Shown here: positions 1 through 6,076 of the stretch, one piece after another
Numbering within the stretch: the stretch's first letter is position 1
How the letters are laid out: each line of letters begins with the position of its first letter
Origin: Bacillota bacterium
Lineage (GTDB): Bacteria > Bacillota > Clostridia > Lachnospirales > Lachnospiraceae
DNA: 13,439 nt
Direction of reading: 5' to 3'
Assembly: GCA_023436765.1 (NCBI GenBank)
Contig: JAEZHX010000260.1
Location: forward strand, 1 to 13,439
Notes under the pieces: generated by a model
The model's database searches: none
What the model was told of the DNA's origin: nothing
Seen by the model: only the letters and a program-made list of their open reading frames with translations
Translations under genes and position numbers: made by a program

Positions 1-1688
1 AGTTCCATCACTGATTCTACTGATGCATTTCCTCTATACTGTGAATTTCTTAGGATCATACCGAATTCGGCAACCGCAGCTGCGAAGTAGAAATCCTCAG
101 AGTATTTCACTGACTTTACCGGGGTATTCGTGAAGGAAACCACCTTACGGATCTCCTGGCTTTCTTCCTCCTCAGGCTCCTTGTAGCGCAGTCTGATCTC
201 AGTAATTTCATTCTTATACTCGGGCTTGATCTCCTGGGTCTGATACTTTAGGGCTTCGTTCTTTTTTCCGGTGTTGGATGCTTTGCCGGGAATAACCTCA
301 TAGATAGCTGTTACACTGTGTCCGGCTCCCAGCTCTCCGGCATCAACAGTATCATCCCTGAACTCTTCATTCTGTAATGCCCTGTTCTCATATCCGATTA
401 GACGGTAAGAAGCTACCGCATATGGATTGAACTCCAACTGAATCTTGACATCCTTTGCTATCGTGAGCAGTGTACCTGACATCTCATCCACCAGCACCTT
501 CTTAGCTTCTCTCGGAGAATCAATGTAGGCATAGTTTCCGTTACCCTTATCCGCAAGCAGCTCCATCTTATTATCCTTGATATTTCCTGTCCCAAAGCCC
601 AGAACGCTGAGATAGATTCCACTTTCCTTCTTCTCTGTTATAATATCCTCAAGCTCCTCCGTCGAGGATGGTCCAACATTAAAATCACCATCGGTGGCAA
701 GAATCACACGATTGTTGCCGCCTTTGATAAAGTTCTTCTCAGCCAGGGAGTATGCCAGCTCTATTCCGCTTGCACCTGCCGTGGAACCTCCTGCGCTTAG
801 ACTCCTGATTGCATGCAGAATCACACTTTTTTCTGATCCGCGAACACTATCGAGGACAACTCCGGTTTCTCCGGCATAGATTACGATTGATATTCTGTCA
901 TCCTCCCCCAGAGCCTCTACAAACTGGGTAAATGCATTTTTAAGCAGTGGCAGCTTATCCTCTTCATCCATGGAACCGGATACATCGATTAGGAATACCA
1001 GATTACTCTTCGGTAAGTATTCAGGATCCACGCTCTTACCCTGAAGACCGACCTTCAGAAGATAATTCTCTTCGTTCCAGGGACATTTACCGATTTCCGT
1101 ATGGATGGAGAAGGGTCTTCCGTCCTCCGGCTCCTTATAATCATAATTAAAATAATTCAGCATTTCTTCTATCCTGACCGATTGCGGATCGGGAAGGCTG
1201 CCATACTGGATATCACTGCGAAGGTTGGAATACGATGCCGTATCAACATCAATGGAAAATGTACTTAACGGATTACTGGTCACCTCTTGAAAACCTGCTT
1301 CGGTAAATTCGGTATATTCCTCCGTCCCCGGATTAACCGGCTTCCAGTTTGCTTCATCATTCTTATCCAAGCCGAAATCCGCTTCCGGGCTCTCTGCTAC
1401 AAATCCTGTTGGTAATTCCTCAGACTTAGCCTCTGAATCCCTGCCTACGTTGGATGAATACTGTGAGGTATCTGTAGTATTTGCTGTGCTATCGGGTGTC
1501 GATTTTGTTCCTTGATTTGATCCCTTCTCTGCTGCTCCGTCCTCCCCCGAAGCAGTATCATGCTTTGTTTGCTTGCTCGTGTCCGCTGTCTCACTGCTAT
1601 CCTCTTTCTTACTGCAGCCGGTCACCGTAAGACACAGGATAAGTGCTGCCGTTAAAATCAACGCGATTAATTTTCTGGTTTTCTTCAT
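1..1688 (-). CDS. YfbK-type von Willebrand factor A lipoprotein (C-terminus cut by window edge)
   Basis: About 562 codons are visible before the reading frame runs off the left edge. The ATG at 1688 follows a purine-rich GGTGAGGAGAAGGAA ribosome site. Residues 1-25 form a lipoprotein signal with lipobox VTGC (Cys25), then a long Ser/Thr/Glu/Lys-rich linker. Next comes the family's N-terminal domain, recognisable by NPLSTFSIDVDTASYSN and EEMLNYFNYDY. A VWA domain starts near residue 228, with the MIDAS metal motif D235-V-S237-G-S239 and a later ATDGDFN motif. The part after about residue 400 matches the C-terminal DUF3520-type region of this family. It is probably anchored to the outer face of the membrane and binds a ligand through a divalent metal; the ligand is unknown. 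It is separated from the RLP gene by 142 bp containing its own candidate promoter, so it is probably not part of the catabolic operon. Family assignment is secure, role is not. Confidence 0.93.
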   Translation of the reverse strand, partial: MKKTRKLIALILTAALILCLTVTGCSKKEDSSETADTSKQTKHDTASGEDGAAEKGSNQGTKSTPDSTANTTDTSQYSSNVGRDSEAKSEELPTGFVAESPEADFGLDKNDEANWKPVNPGTEEYTEFTEAGFQEVTSNPLSTFSIDVDTASYSNLRSDIQYGSLPDPQSVRIEEMLNYFNYDYKEPEDGRPFSIHTEIGKCPWNEENYLLKVGLQGKSVDPEYLPKSNLVFLIDVSGSMDEEDKLPLLKNAFTQFVEALGEDDRISIVIYAGETGVVLDSVRGSEKSVILHAIRSLSAGGSTAGASGIELAYSLAEKNFIKGGNNRVILATDGDFNVGPSSTEELEDIITEKKESGIYLSVLGFGTGNIKDNKMELLADKGNGNYAYIDSPREAKKVLVDEMSGTLLTIAKDVKIQLEFNPYAVASYRLIGYENRALQNEEFRDDTVDAGELGAGHSVTAIYEVIPGKASNTGKKNEALKYQTQEIKPEYKNEITEIRLRYKEPEEEESQEIRKVVSFTNTPVKSVKYSEDFYFAAAVAEFGMILRNSQYRGNASVESVME

Positions 1689-1735
1689 TTCCTTCTCCTC
1701 ACCTTCCGGAGTATTCCTCCCCCTAATCAAATGCT

Positions 1736-1760
1736 TCAAAGGAACGGCCGTGTTCTTTGA
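1736..1760 (-). other. Hairpin in the 5' leader of the VWA gene
   Basis: Left arm 1736-1745 and right arm 1752-1760 pair over 9 bp with one bulged G, with loop GGCCGT. If transcription starts near 1763 from the promoter at 1770-1798, this stem sits at the extreme 5' end of the mRNA, a position where stems can protect RNA from decay. No T-run follows on either strand, so it is not a standard terminator. Confidence 0.45.
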
Positions 1761-1769
1761 TTACATTCA

Positions 1770-1798
1770 TTAGACAGCGATAAAAGGAAAATGGTTCC
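1770..1798 (-). promoter_or_regulatory. Candidate ECF-sigma promoter of the VWA lipoprotein gene
   Basis: On the minus strand GGAACC (1798-1793) is followed after 17 bases by GTCTAA (1775-1770). These hexamers resemble the -35 GGAAC and -10 TCTAA elements of extracytoplasmic-function (sigma-E-like) promoters. A start near 1763 would give a leader of about 75 nt. No better sigma-A promoter was seen between 1689 and 1830. Spacing is at the long end for sigma-E, so this is a candidate only. Confidence 0.4.
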
Positions 1799-1830
1799 AT
1801 TGTGAATATTAATTCTTTGTTAAAAAAATA

Positions 1831-3099
1831 TTAATTACCCCATAGTTTCAAGGCTAATGCAAGTTCTTCCTTCTCCTTTGCAGCATCCGAAACGGGTATC
1901 CCTTCCATAACAGCCTCCACTGCCTGCATCATGGCTTTTACACCTGCCGCAGAGCCCATAGGATGTCCCTGAATTGCTCCGCCCGCCGCCAGGATCATGT
2001 CTGTTCCTATTTCTTTTATGTAGCGTTCCACCATTCCAGGATGGACACCCCCTCCGATGGAGGGCATGGTTGGCTTGATATGATACATCGGCAGTGTGAG
2101 CTGGGCTGCCGTCTGAATATATTTCTGATATTGCAGAGGATATCCACCATAGGGGGTATTGATCATAACGATATCCGCACCGGCCAGTCGTGTCAGCTTT
2201 CCTACGGCCAGCGGTGAGCTCATGCCGCTGTTAATGCCTTCATAATACATGCCTGCTCCTGCGCAATGGGCAAGTATCGGCACCTTTACGGTTCTTACGA
2301 TCTGATGGAGAACACTGTACCCAACGGCGGCAAAATTCACCATGATAGCCTCTGCCCCGGCTTCGATTACACTTTGTACCGTATTCATAATACTTCCGGC
2401 ACCATCGGTTACATTCACGATATATTTTACTTTCTTTCCCGTTCTCTCATAGGCTGCCACGGCGGCTTTATTAAATGCTTTAACCCTGTCAGCTGCCTTA
2501 CTGTAGCTTGGACTTCCAAGGAGCTCATCATCCTTGATCAGATCTACCCCGCCCAATGCGGTTTCATAGAAAATCTTCGCTCCCTCTTCCGGCCTTAACC
2601 CGGTACAGGGTTTGATCATGTTAAGCAAGATAGGGCGTTTCTCAATTCCCGTTAGCTTACGGATTCCCATGAGGCCAAAATTCGGTCCTCCAAGTTCTTC
2701 TGCAAAGCCTCTGGGAAATTCGATATCCAAAAGCTTCACCTGTGCCGAGGTGGATGCATCGTTTCCTAACAATGCCGTTATCAGAAGGGGGAAATCCGGT
2801 GTGAAATTGATTACCGGATACGCGATCTGCAGCAGGTATTGCCTTTCCTCTTCCGTTACCTGGGTACTGAGATCCATGGAGGGGACATCATAGATCTGGA
2901 TAACCTTCCCCATATGGTTTTCCCTGATTTCGTCCGTAATCCCGGGAATCGGCAGCCAGGTTCCGATCGTCTGTCCGATAGCCAGAGATGCCGCTTTTGC
3001 CATGATGTCAATACTTTTATCTAATTTAATATAATAGGTCGCAATAATATATTCCTTCTCCCTGATATTTTCCGGGAGACAGTATAATTTTTCATCCAT
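1831..3099 (-). CDS. RuBisCO-like protein (form IV large-subunit family)
   Basis: A 422-residue full-length member of the RuBisCO large-chain superfamily, last gene of the operon; the ATG follows TTAGGAGGAAACTAAC. The N-terminal domain begins with EYIIATYYIKL and the TIM barrel follows. K163 in IKPCTGL matches spinach K175, and exactly 26 residues later K189-D190-D191-E192 matches the carbamylated Lys201 with metal ligands Asp203/Glu204, so a carbamate-Mg site is probably kept. Phosphate-binding glycines are kept at 349-351 and 373-374 (AGGAIQGHP). Lost are K177 (C165), R295 (C279), H327 and loop-6 K334 (TPYGGYP instead). It is therefore not a CO2-fixing enzyme, but probably an enolase, isomerase or decarboxylase on a phosphorylated keto compound. 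With TIM-like and RpiB-like isomerases upstream, the 3-oxo-isoapionate-4-phosphate decarboxylase (OiaC) type is the best-fitting known activity. Family certain, reaction inferred. Confidence 0.93.
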   Translation of the reverse strand: MDEKLYCLPENIREKEYIIATYYIKLDKSIDIMAKAASLAIGQTIGTWLPIPGITDEIRENHMGKVIQIYDVPSMDLSTQVTEEERQYLLQIAYPVINFTPDFPLLITALLGNDASTSAQVKLLDIEFPRGFAEELGGPNFGLMGIRKLTGIEKRPILLNMIKPCTGLRPEEGAKIFYETALGGVDLIKDDELLGSPSYSKAADRVKAFNKAAVAAYERTGKKVKYIVNVTDGAGSIMNTVQSVIEAGAEAIMVNFAAVGYSVLHQIVRTVKVPILAHCAGAGMYYEGINSGMSSPLAVGKLTRLAGADIVMINTPYGGYPLQYQKYIQTAAQLTLPMYHIKPTMPSIGGGVHPGMVERYIKEIGTDMILAAGGAIQGHPMGSAAGVKAMMQAVEAVMEGIPVSDAAKEKEELALALKLWGN

Positions 3100-3207
3100 G
3101 TTAGTTTCCTCCTAAAAAAGGGCCGCTGCACAAACATCCGGTTTTTTGTTCCGTAAAAAAATTCATTACAGTTTCAAAAACCTATTTATACAACAGCCTT
3201 ATTTATC

Positions 3208-3942
3208 TTATTTGCTATTCTCCTGATCATCAAAATATGCGGAGGCCTCATAGGGAATATCTCTGATTCTTTTATCCAGATTATCACAGAGGAGACCATA
3301 CAGAAGCTCTGAATCTTTGTTCTTCAATGCCTCCAGATAACTGTCATGCTCACGGATCATCTTCTCCCTGGATTCACGGTCACTGATAAATTTCTGCCCG
3401 TAAATCAGCTTAAAGAAGCATAAGCTATCCCACAGGGATTCAATCATAGTACACAGGCGGTCCATTTTGCTCATGCTGTAGATCGTAAAATGATAATATC
3501 TGTTCAGCATATAGACTTCTTTTCCATGAACCTCGTCCTGGCGTACCAGCTTACGATATTGGTCATTGATCTTCTCAAGAAGCTCAATCTGTGTGTCCGT
3601 TACATTCAGGCATGCATAGCTGGCTGTGATGGGCTCCAGTGCTTTACGTGCAATATAAATCTGCTTTACATCATCCTGTGTGAGCTTAATCAGCCGGGAG
3701 CCTGCATAGGGGATGGATTCTGCTAAGCCTTTCTTCTCCAAGTTGCTGAGTGCTTCACGAATCGGCATTCGACTTACGCCTAATTGATTAGCAATTTCCT
3801 CTGTGTTCAGCTTCTCACCCATATGTAGTTTTCCGTCCATAATCCAATCCATCAGCTTGTCCAATACCAGATCGGGTAATTTATTATGCTGGATGATGTC
3901 AGTGTTCATATTATTCATCGTAATGCGCATGTTTAAATCCAT
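3208..3942 (-). CDS. GntR-family regulator with FCD ligand domain
   Basis: A 244-residue transcription factor. The N-terminal winged helix (about residues 22-88) carries the GntR signature LNTEEIANQLGVSRMPIREALSNLEKKGL in its usual position. The C-terminal all-helical part (about 95-230) looks like an FCD domain, which commonly binds a metal and a small carboxylate or sugar-acid effector. Of the usual FCD ligands, H151 (YYHFTIYSMS) and H199 (EHDSYLEAL) are present, but the later His position seems to be N221 and the early Asp appears as Asn, so the metal site may be weakened. The start at 3942 is chosen because GGAGG sits 5 bases before it; an in-frame ATG at 3954 overlaps that site. It lies inside the operon between the aldolase and RLP genes, which suggests control of its own operon. 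Effector unknown. Confidence 0.92.
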   Translation of the reverse strand: MDLNMRITMNNMNTDIIQHNKLPDLVLDKLMDWIMDGKLHMGEKLNTEEIANQLGVSRMPIREALSNLEKKGLAESIPYAGSRLIKLTQDDVKQIYIARKALEPITASYACLNVTDTQIELLEKINDQYRKLVRQDEVHGKEVYMLNRYYHFTIYSMSKMDRLCTMIESLWDSLCFFKLIYGQKFISDRESREKMIREHDSYLEALKNKDSELLYGLLCDNLDKRIRDIPYEASAYFDDQENSK

Positions 3943-3947
3943 AAAAT

Positions 3948-3952
3948 CCTCC
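3948..3952 (-). promoter_or_regulatory. Ribosome binding site that sets the GntR start
   Basis: GGAGG on the minus strand, 5 bases before the ATG at 3942. It would be inside the coding sequence if the ATG at 3954 were used, so it decides for the shorter protein. Confidence 0.75.
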
Positions 3953-4004
3953 ATGATGCTTTTTGCGGCACCTTTATAATCAGGATGCTCTACTTATTAT
4001 AATT

Positions 4005-4619
4005 TTATAATTCCAGCCTAGCTGCAATTCCTCTTAAAAATGCTACCTGGGCGGTCTCCTCAATCAATTCGGCTGTGTGCTCAGCGTTGATTGCATCGGG
4101 CCCGACCGCTACGACCCCATGGTCAACCAGAAGAAAGCCCGGCAGATCCGGATTCTCCTTGAATATCTCATCTATTACCGGAAAATCTTCTCTTCTGACC
4201 ATCGGTGAAGGTATATCCAGAGACGGAATATCCGCACACATCTTAAGCCTGGAATGCCAGGTTACTCTCGGCAGGTCCTTCTTCGTGGAAGCCCATCCGA
4301 TGGCATAGGGGGAATGTACATGAAGTACCGCATTGACATCCGGACATATTCTGTAAATATATCCGTGCAGTAATGCTTCTCTGGTAGGCTTGCCTGTCCC
4401 CTCTACCAGATTACCGTCAAAATCAGTAATCACAAAGCCCTCAGGAGTGCTGTCTCCAAAGGAGCTGCCGCTTGCCTTAACCAGCATCAGATCCTTGCCC
4501 GGTATTCTGGCACTGGCATTGCCGCCGCTTCCGGTCTGTATTCCTCTATTATAAGCTCTTTTACACGCTATTACAAGTTCCTCGGCAAGATTTTTTACTT
4601 CTTTTGTCATTATTTTCAA
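4005..4619 (-). CDS. Class II aldolase/decarboxylase (FucA/AraD family)
   Basis: A 204-residue Zn-dependent enzyme of the fuculose-phosphate aldolase / ribulose-phosphate 4-epimerase superfamily, about the family's usual size. Seen: GSGGNAS (30-36) and KASGSS (48-53) phosphate-binding loops, E81 as the likely catalytic acid, zinc ligands H100 and H102 (LHVHSPYA) and H167 (VDHGVVAVG). Family members split ketose phosphates into DHAP plus an aldehyde, epimerise pentulose phosphates, or decarboxylate 3-oxo-tetronate 4-phosphate (OtnC). The sequence alone does not decide between them. It starts 16 bp after the TIM-like gene. The start is unclear: TTG at 4619 is only 4 bases from AGGAG, while ATG at 4610 is 13 bases away. 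In this operon it may cleave the sugar phosphate as an alternative to, or in series with, the RLP. Confidence 0.92.
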   Translation of the reverse strand: MKIMTKEVKNLAEELVIACKRAYNRGIQTGSGGNASARIPGKDLMLVKASGSSFGDSTPEGFVITDFDGNLVEGTGKPTREALLHGYIYRICPDVNAVLHVHSPYAIGWASTKKDLPRVTWHSRLKMCADIPSLDIPSPMVRREDFPVIDEIFKENPDLPGFLLVDHGVVAVGPDAINAEHTAELIEETAQVAFLRGIAARLEL

Positions 4620-4635
4620 ATCTCTCCTTTTTTTA

Positions 4636-5430
4636 TTATTTTTTATTGTAAAAGAGTGGAAGAACTGATCTTATGATGCTGTTGAAGTTTTTTGCATCCC
4701 ATGCGCTTCTCCCTATGAACAGTCCATCGATATTCGGCTTTCTTATTAGAAGCTCCGCATTATTATTATTTACGCTCCCTCCATACAGCACGGGAATATC
4801 GTTACCAATCTCCTCTCCAAACATTGAAACCAGGGTTTGTTTGATAAATGTATGTTTTTCATCTGCATAACCCTCATCCGCAGGGATCCCGTTAACACCG
4901 ATGGCCCAGACCGGCTCATAGGCGATCCAAAGTCTGGAGGCTTGCTCCCTGCTAAGCTGGCTGAGTCCTATTTTCAGCTGTATACTTAAAATCTCATTGC
5001 TGATTCCATAGTTTTTCTGTTCCAGGGTCTCCCCAATACAGAGCAGAGGAGTAAACCCATGTAAAATGGCTGCGGTGACCTTCTTCTTCTCCTCCTCATC
5101 GGTCTCCCCGAGGATATGGCGGCGTTCCGAATGACCGATTTCGATAATATCTATCCCGATTTCCTTAAGCATCAGAGGTGATATTTCTCCGGTATACTGA
5201 CCTTCCTCAGCCCAGCACATATTCTGTGCTCCCAGTTTTATTTCTCCACCCGGTAAGCTCCGTTTCGCTGTTTCCAATGAGGTGTAGGAAGGAATTACAA
5301 ACAGCTCAAGCTTATCCCTGTCAATATCAGCTGTAAGGTTCTTTAGCTCCGTAAGGAACGTGACCGTATCAGTAATTGTTTTATACATTTTGGTGTTGGT
5401 GCCCAGATAAAGCTTATCAAGTCTAGCCAT
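4636..5430 (-). CDS. Triosephosphate-isomerase-like isomerase, possibly tetrulose-phosphate specific
   Basis: A 264-residue TIM barrel. The full catalytic set of triosephosphate isomerase is present: N12 and K14 (GTNTKMY), H100 (IGHSERR) and E172 (AYEPVWAIG), plus the phosphate-binding LYGGSV (215-220). Two points argue against the glycolytic enzyme: the start motif GTNTKM replaces the usual GNWKMN, and loop 6 reads AIGVNGIPADEGYAD instead of AIGTGK. As far as I recall, such a loop is closer to L-erythrulose-1-phosphate isomerases (EryH/LerI) than to TpiA. Those enzymes convert L-erythrulose 1-phosphate to D-erythrulose 4-phosphate and work together with an RpiB homologue, which is the upstream gene here. 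GGAGG lies 8 bases before the ATG. Superfamily is secure; tetrulose specificity is inferred from loop 6 and context. Confidence 0.92.
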   Translation of the reverse strand: MARLDKLYLGTNTKMYKTITDTVTFLTELKNLTADIDRDKLELFVIPSYTSLETAKRSLPGGEIKLGAQNMCWAEEGQYTGEISPLMLKEIGIDIIEIGHSERRHILGETDEEEKKKVTAAILHGFTPLLCIGETLEQKNYGISNEILSIQLKIGLSQLSREQASRLWIAYEPVWAIGVNGIPADEGYADEKHTFIKQTLVSMFGEEIGNDIPVLYGGSVNNNNAELLIRKPNIDGLFIGRSAWDAKNFNSIIRSVLPLFYNKK

Positions 5431-5477
5431 CTACGAGGCCTCCATTTCATTATATTACACTATGCATCCTGATTATC

Positions 5478-5562
5478 TGGGTTCAGGCAATAAATCATAG
5501 GGAATAGGAGAGTATATCTTCAGGTGCAGGGGATTCCTGCTTTATTTCATTACCTGAACCCA
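5478..5562 (-). repeat. Competing inverted repeats in the rpiB-TIM gap
   Basis: In the 187-bp gap (5431-5617), TGGGTTCAGG at 5478-5487 is a perfect 10-bp inverted repeat of CCTGAACCCA at 5553-5562. The segment 5552-5558 (ACCTGAA) can alternatively pair with TTCAGGT at 5519-5525, which encloses a small GCAGG/CCTGC hairpin at 5526-5540. On the transcript the two pairings exclude each other. No poly-T tail follows. Possible roles are RNA processing, stability or attenuation between the two isomerase genes. No gene is seen in the gap. Confidence 0.6.
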
Positions 5563-5617
5563 AATCTGAAGAAACTCCGATAACAGTCTCTTCACCGAAT
5601 GAAAGTAATGTGATTGA

Positions 5618-6076
5618 TTATTTAAGGTTTTGTTGTTCAATTTCTCTAATTGCCTGGACTTTAGGGGTAGAGCTTCCGTCCTTGAAGGAGAGGTCCAGCC
5701 ATTCGTCCAGAAGTCTCTTCGCCACTTCACTTCCGATTACCCTTTCTCCAAGACAGATTACATTTGCATTATTGCTCAGCTTAGCTCTTTCCGCAGAGAA
5801 GATATCATGACATACCGCTGCTCGGATCCCCTTGAACTTATTGGCTGTCATAGCCATCCCGATACCGGTACCGCAGATCAGTACGCCTTCCTTGGAATAA
5901 TTGCTTTCGATGATATTATCGCAGACCTTCTTGGCAATCAGAGGGTAGTAGGTAGTATCCTCAGGTGAATCACATCCCATATCCTCTACTGTGATGCTTC
6001 GTTCCTTCATATGCTTGACCAATATATTTTTCAGACTGACAGCTGCATTGTCACAGCCTACAACGATTGTCTTCAT
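5618..6076 (-). CDS. rpiB: RpiB/LacAB-family sugar-phosphate isomerase
   Basis: A 152-residue protein with the RpiB fold motifs: GCDNAA at 7-12, C68 as catalytic base in LICGTGIGMAMTANK, and H90 in AVCHD followed by NANVICLG. Classical ribose-5-phosphate isomerase B usually has GCDHAG and HNDAN; here the first His is Asn10 and the second is Asn, so substrate preference may be changed. Relatives in this family isomerise D-erythrulose 4-phosphate to D-erythrose 4-phosphate (EryI), as well as ribose or galactose 6-phosphates. The ATG at 6076 overlaps the TGA of the UPF0261 gene as ATGA, indicating translational coupling; a longer frame to 6133 has no reason to be used. With the TIM-like neighbour it forms a pair typical of tetritol and apionate pathways. 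Fold sure, substrate inferred. Confidence 0.93.
   Translation of the reverse strand: MKTIVVGCDNAAVSLKNILVKHMKERSITVEDMGCDSPEDTTYYPLIAKKVCDNIIESNYSKEGVLICGTGIGMAMTANKFKGIRAAVCHDIFSAERAKLSNNANVICLGERVIGSEVAKRLLDEWLDLSFKDGSSTPKVQAIREIEQQNLK

Noticed and set aside
1736..1760. Terminator of the catabolic operon
   Set aside because: The stem has no T-run on the minus strand; it is more plausible as part of the VWA gene leader.
1805..1836. Direct repeat AATATTAATT twice near the RLP stop codon
   Set aside because: Low-complexity AT sequence, one copy overlaps the stop codon, and no insertion element or other structure is associated.
1831..3099. True CO2-fixing RuBisCO
   Set aside because: Several catalytic residues including the loop-6 lysine are missing, and no small subunit or phosphoribulokinase gene is nearby.
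1831..4619. Methionine salvage (YkrW enolase or the Ald2 DHAP shunt)
   Set aside because: RLP plus class II aldolase would fit, but no MtnA, MtnK, MtnP or related gene is present, and the sugar importer and TIM/RpiB pair fit a sugar pathway better. Not fully excluded.
4636..5430. Housekeeping glycolytic triosephosphate isomerase
   Set aside because: Loop 6 and the first active-site motif differ from TpiA, and no gap, pgk or gpm genes are adjacent.
5542..5730. Small minus-strand frame across the rpiB end and the following gap
   Set aside because: It overlaps the rpiB coding region in another frame, and no ribosome site or recognisable protein sequence was seen.
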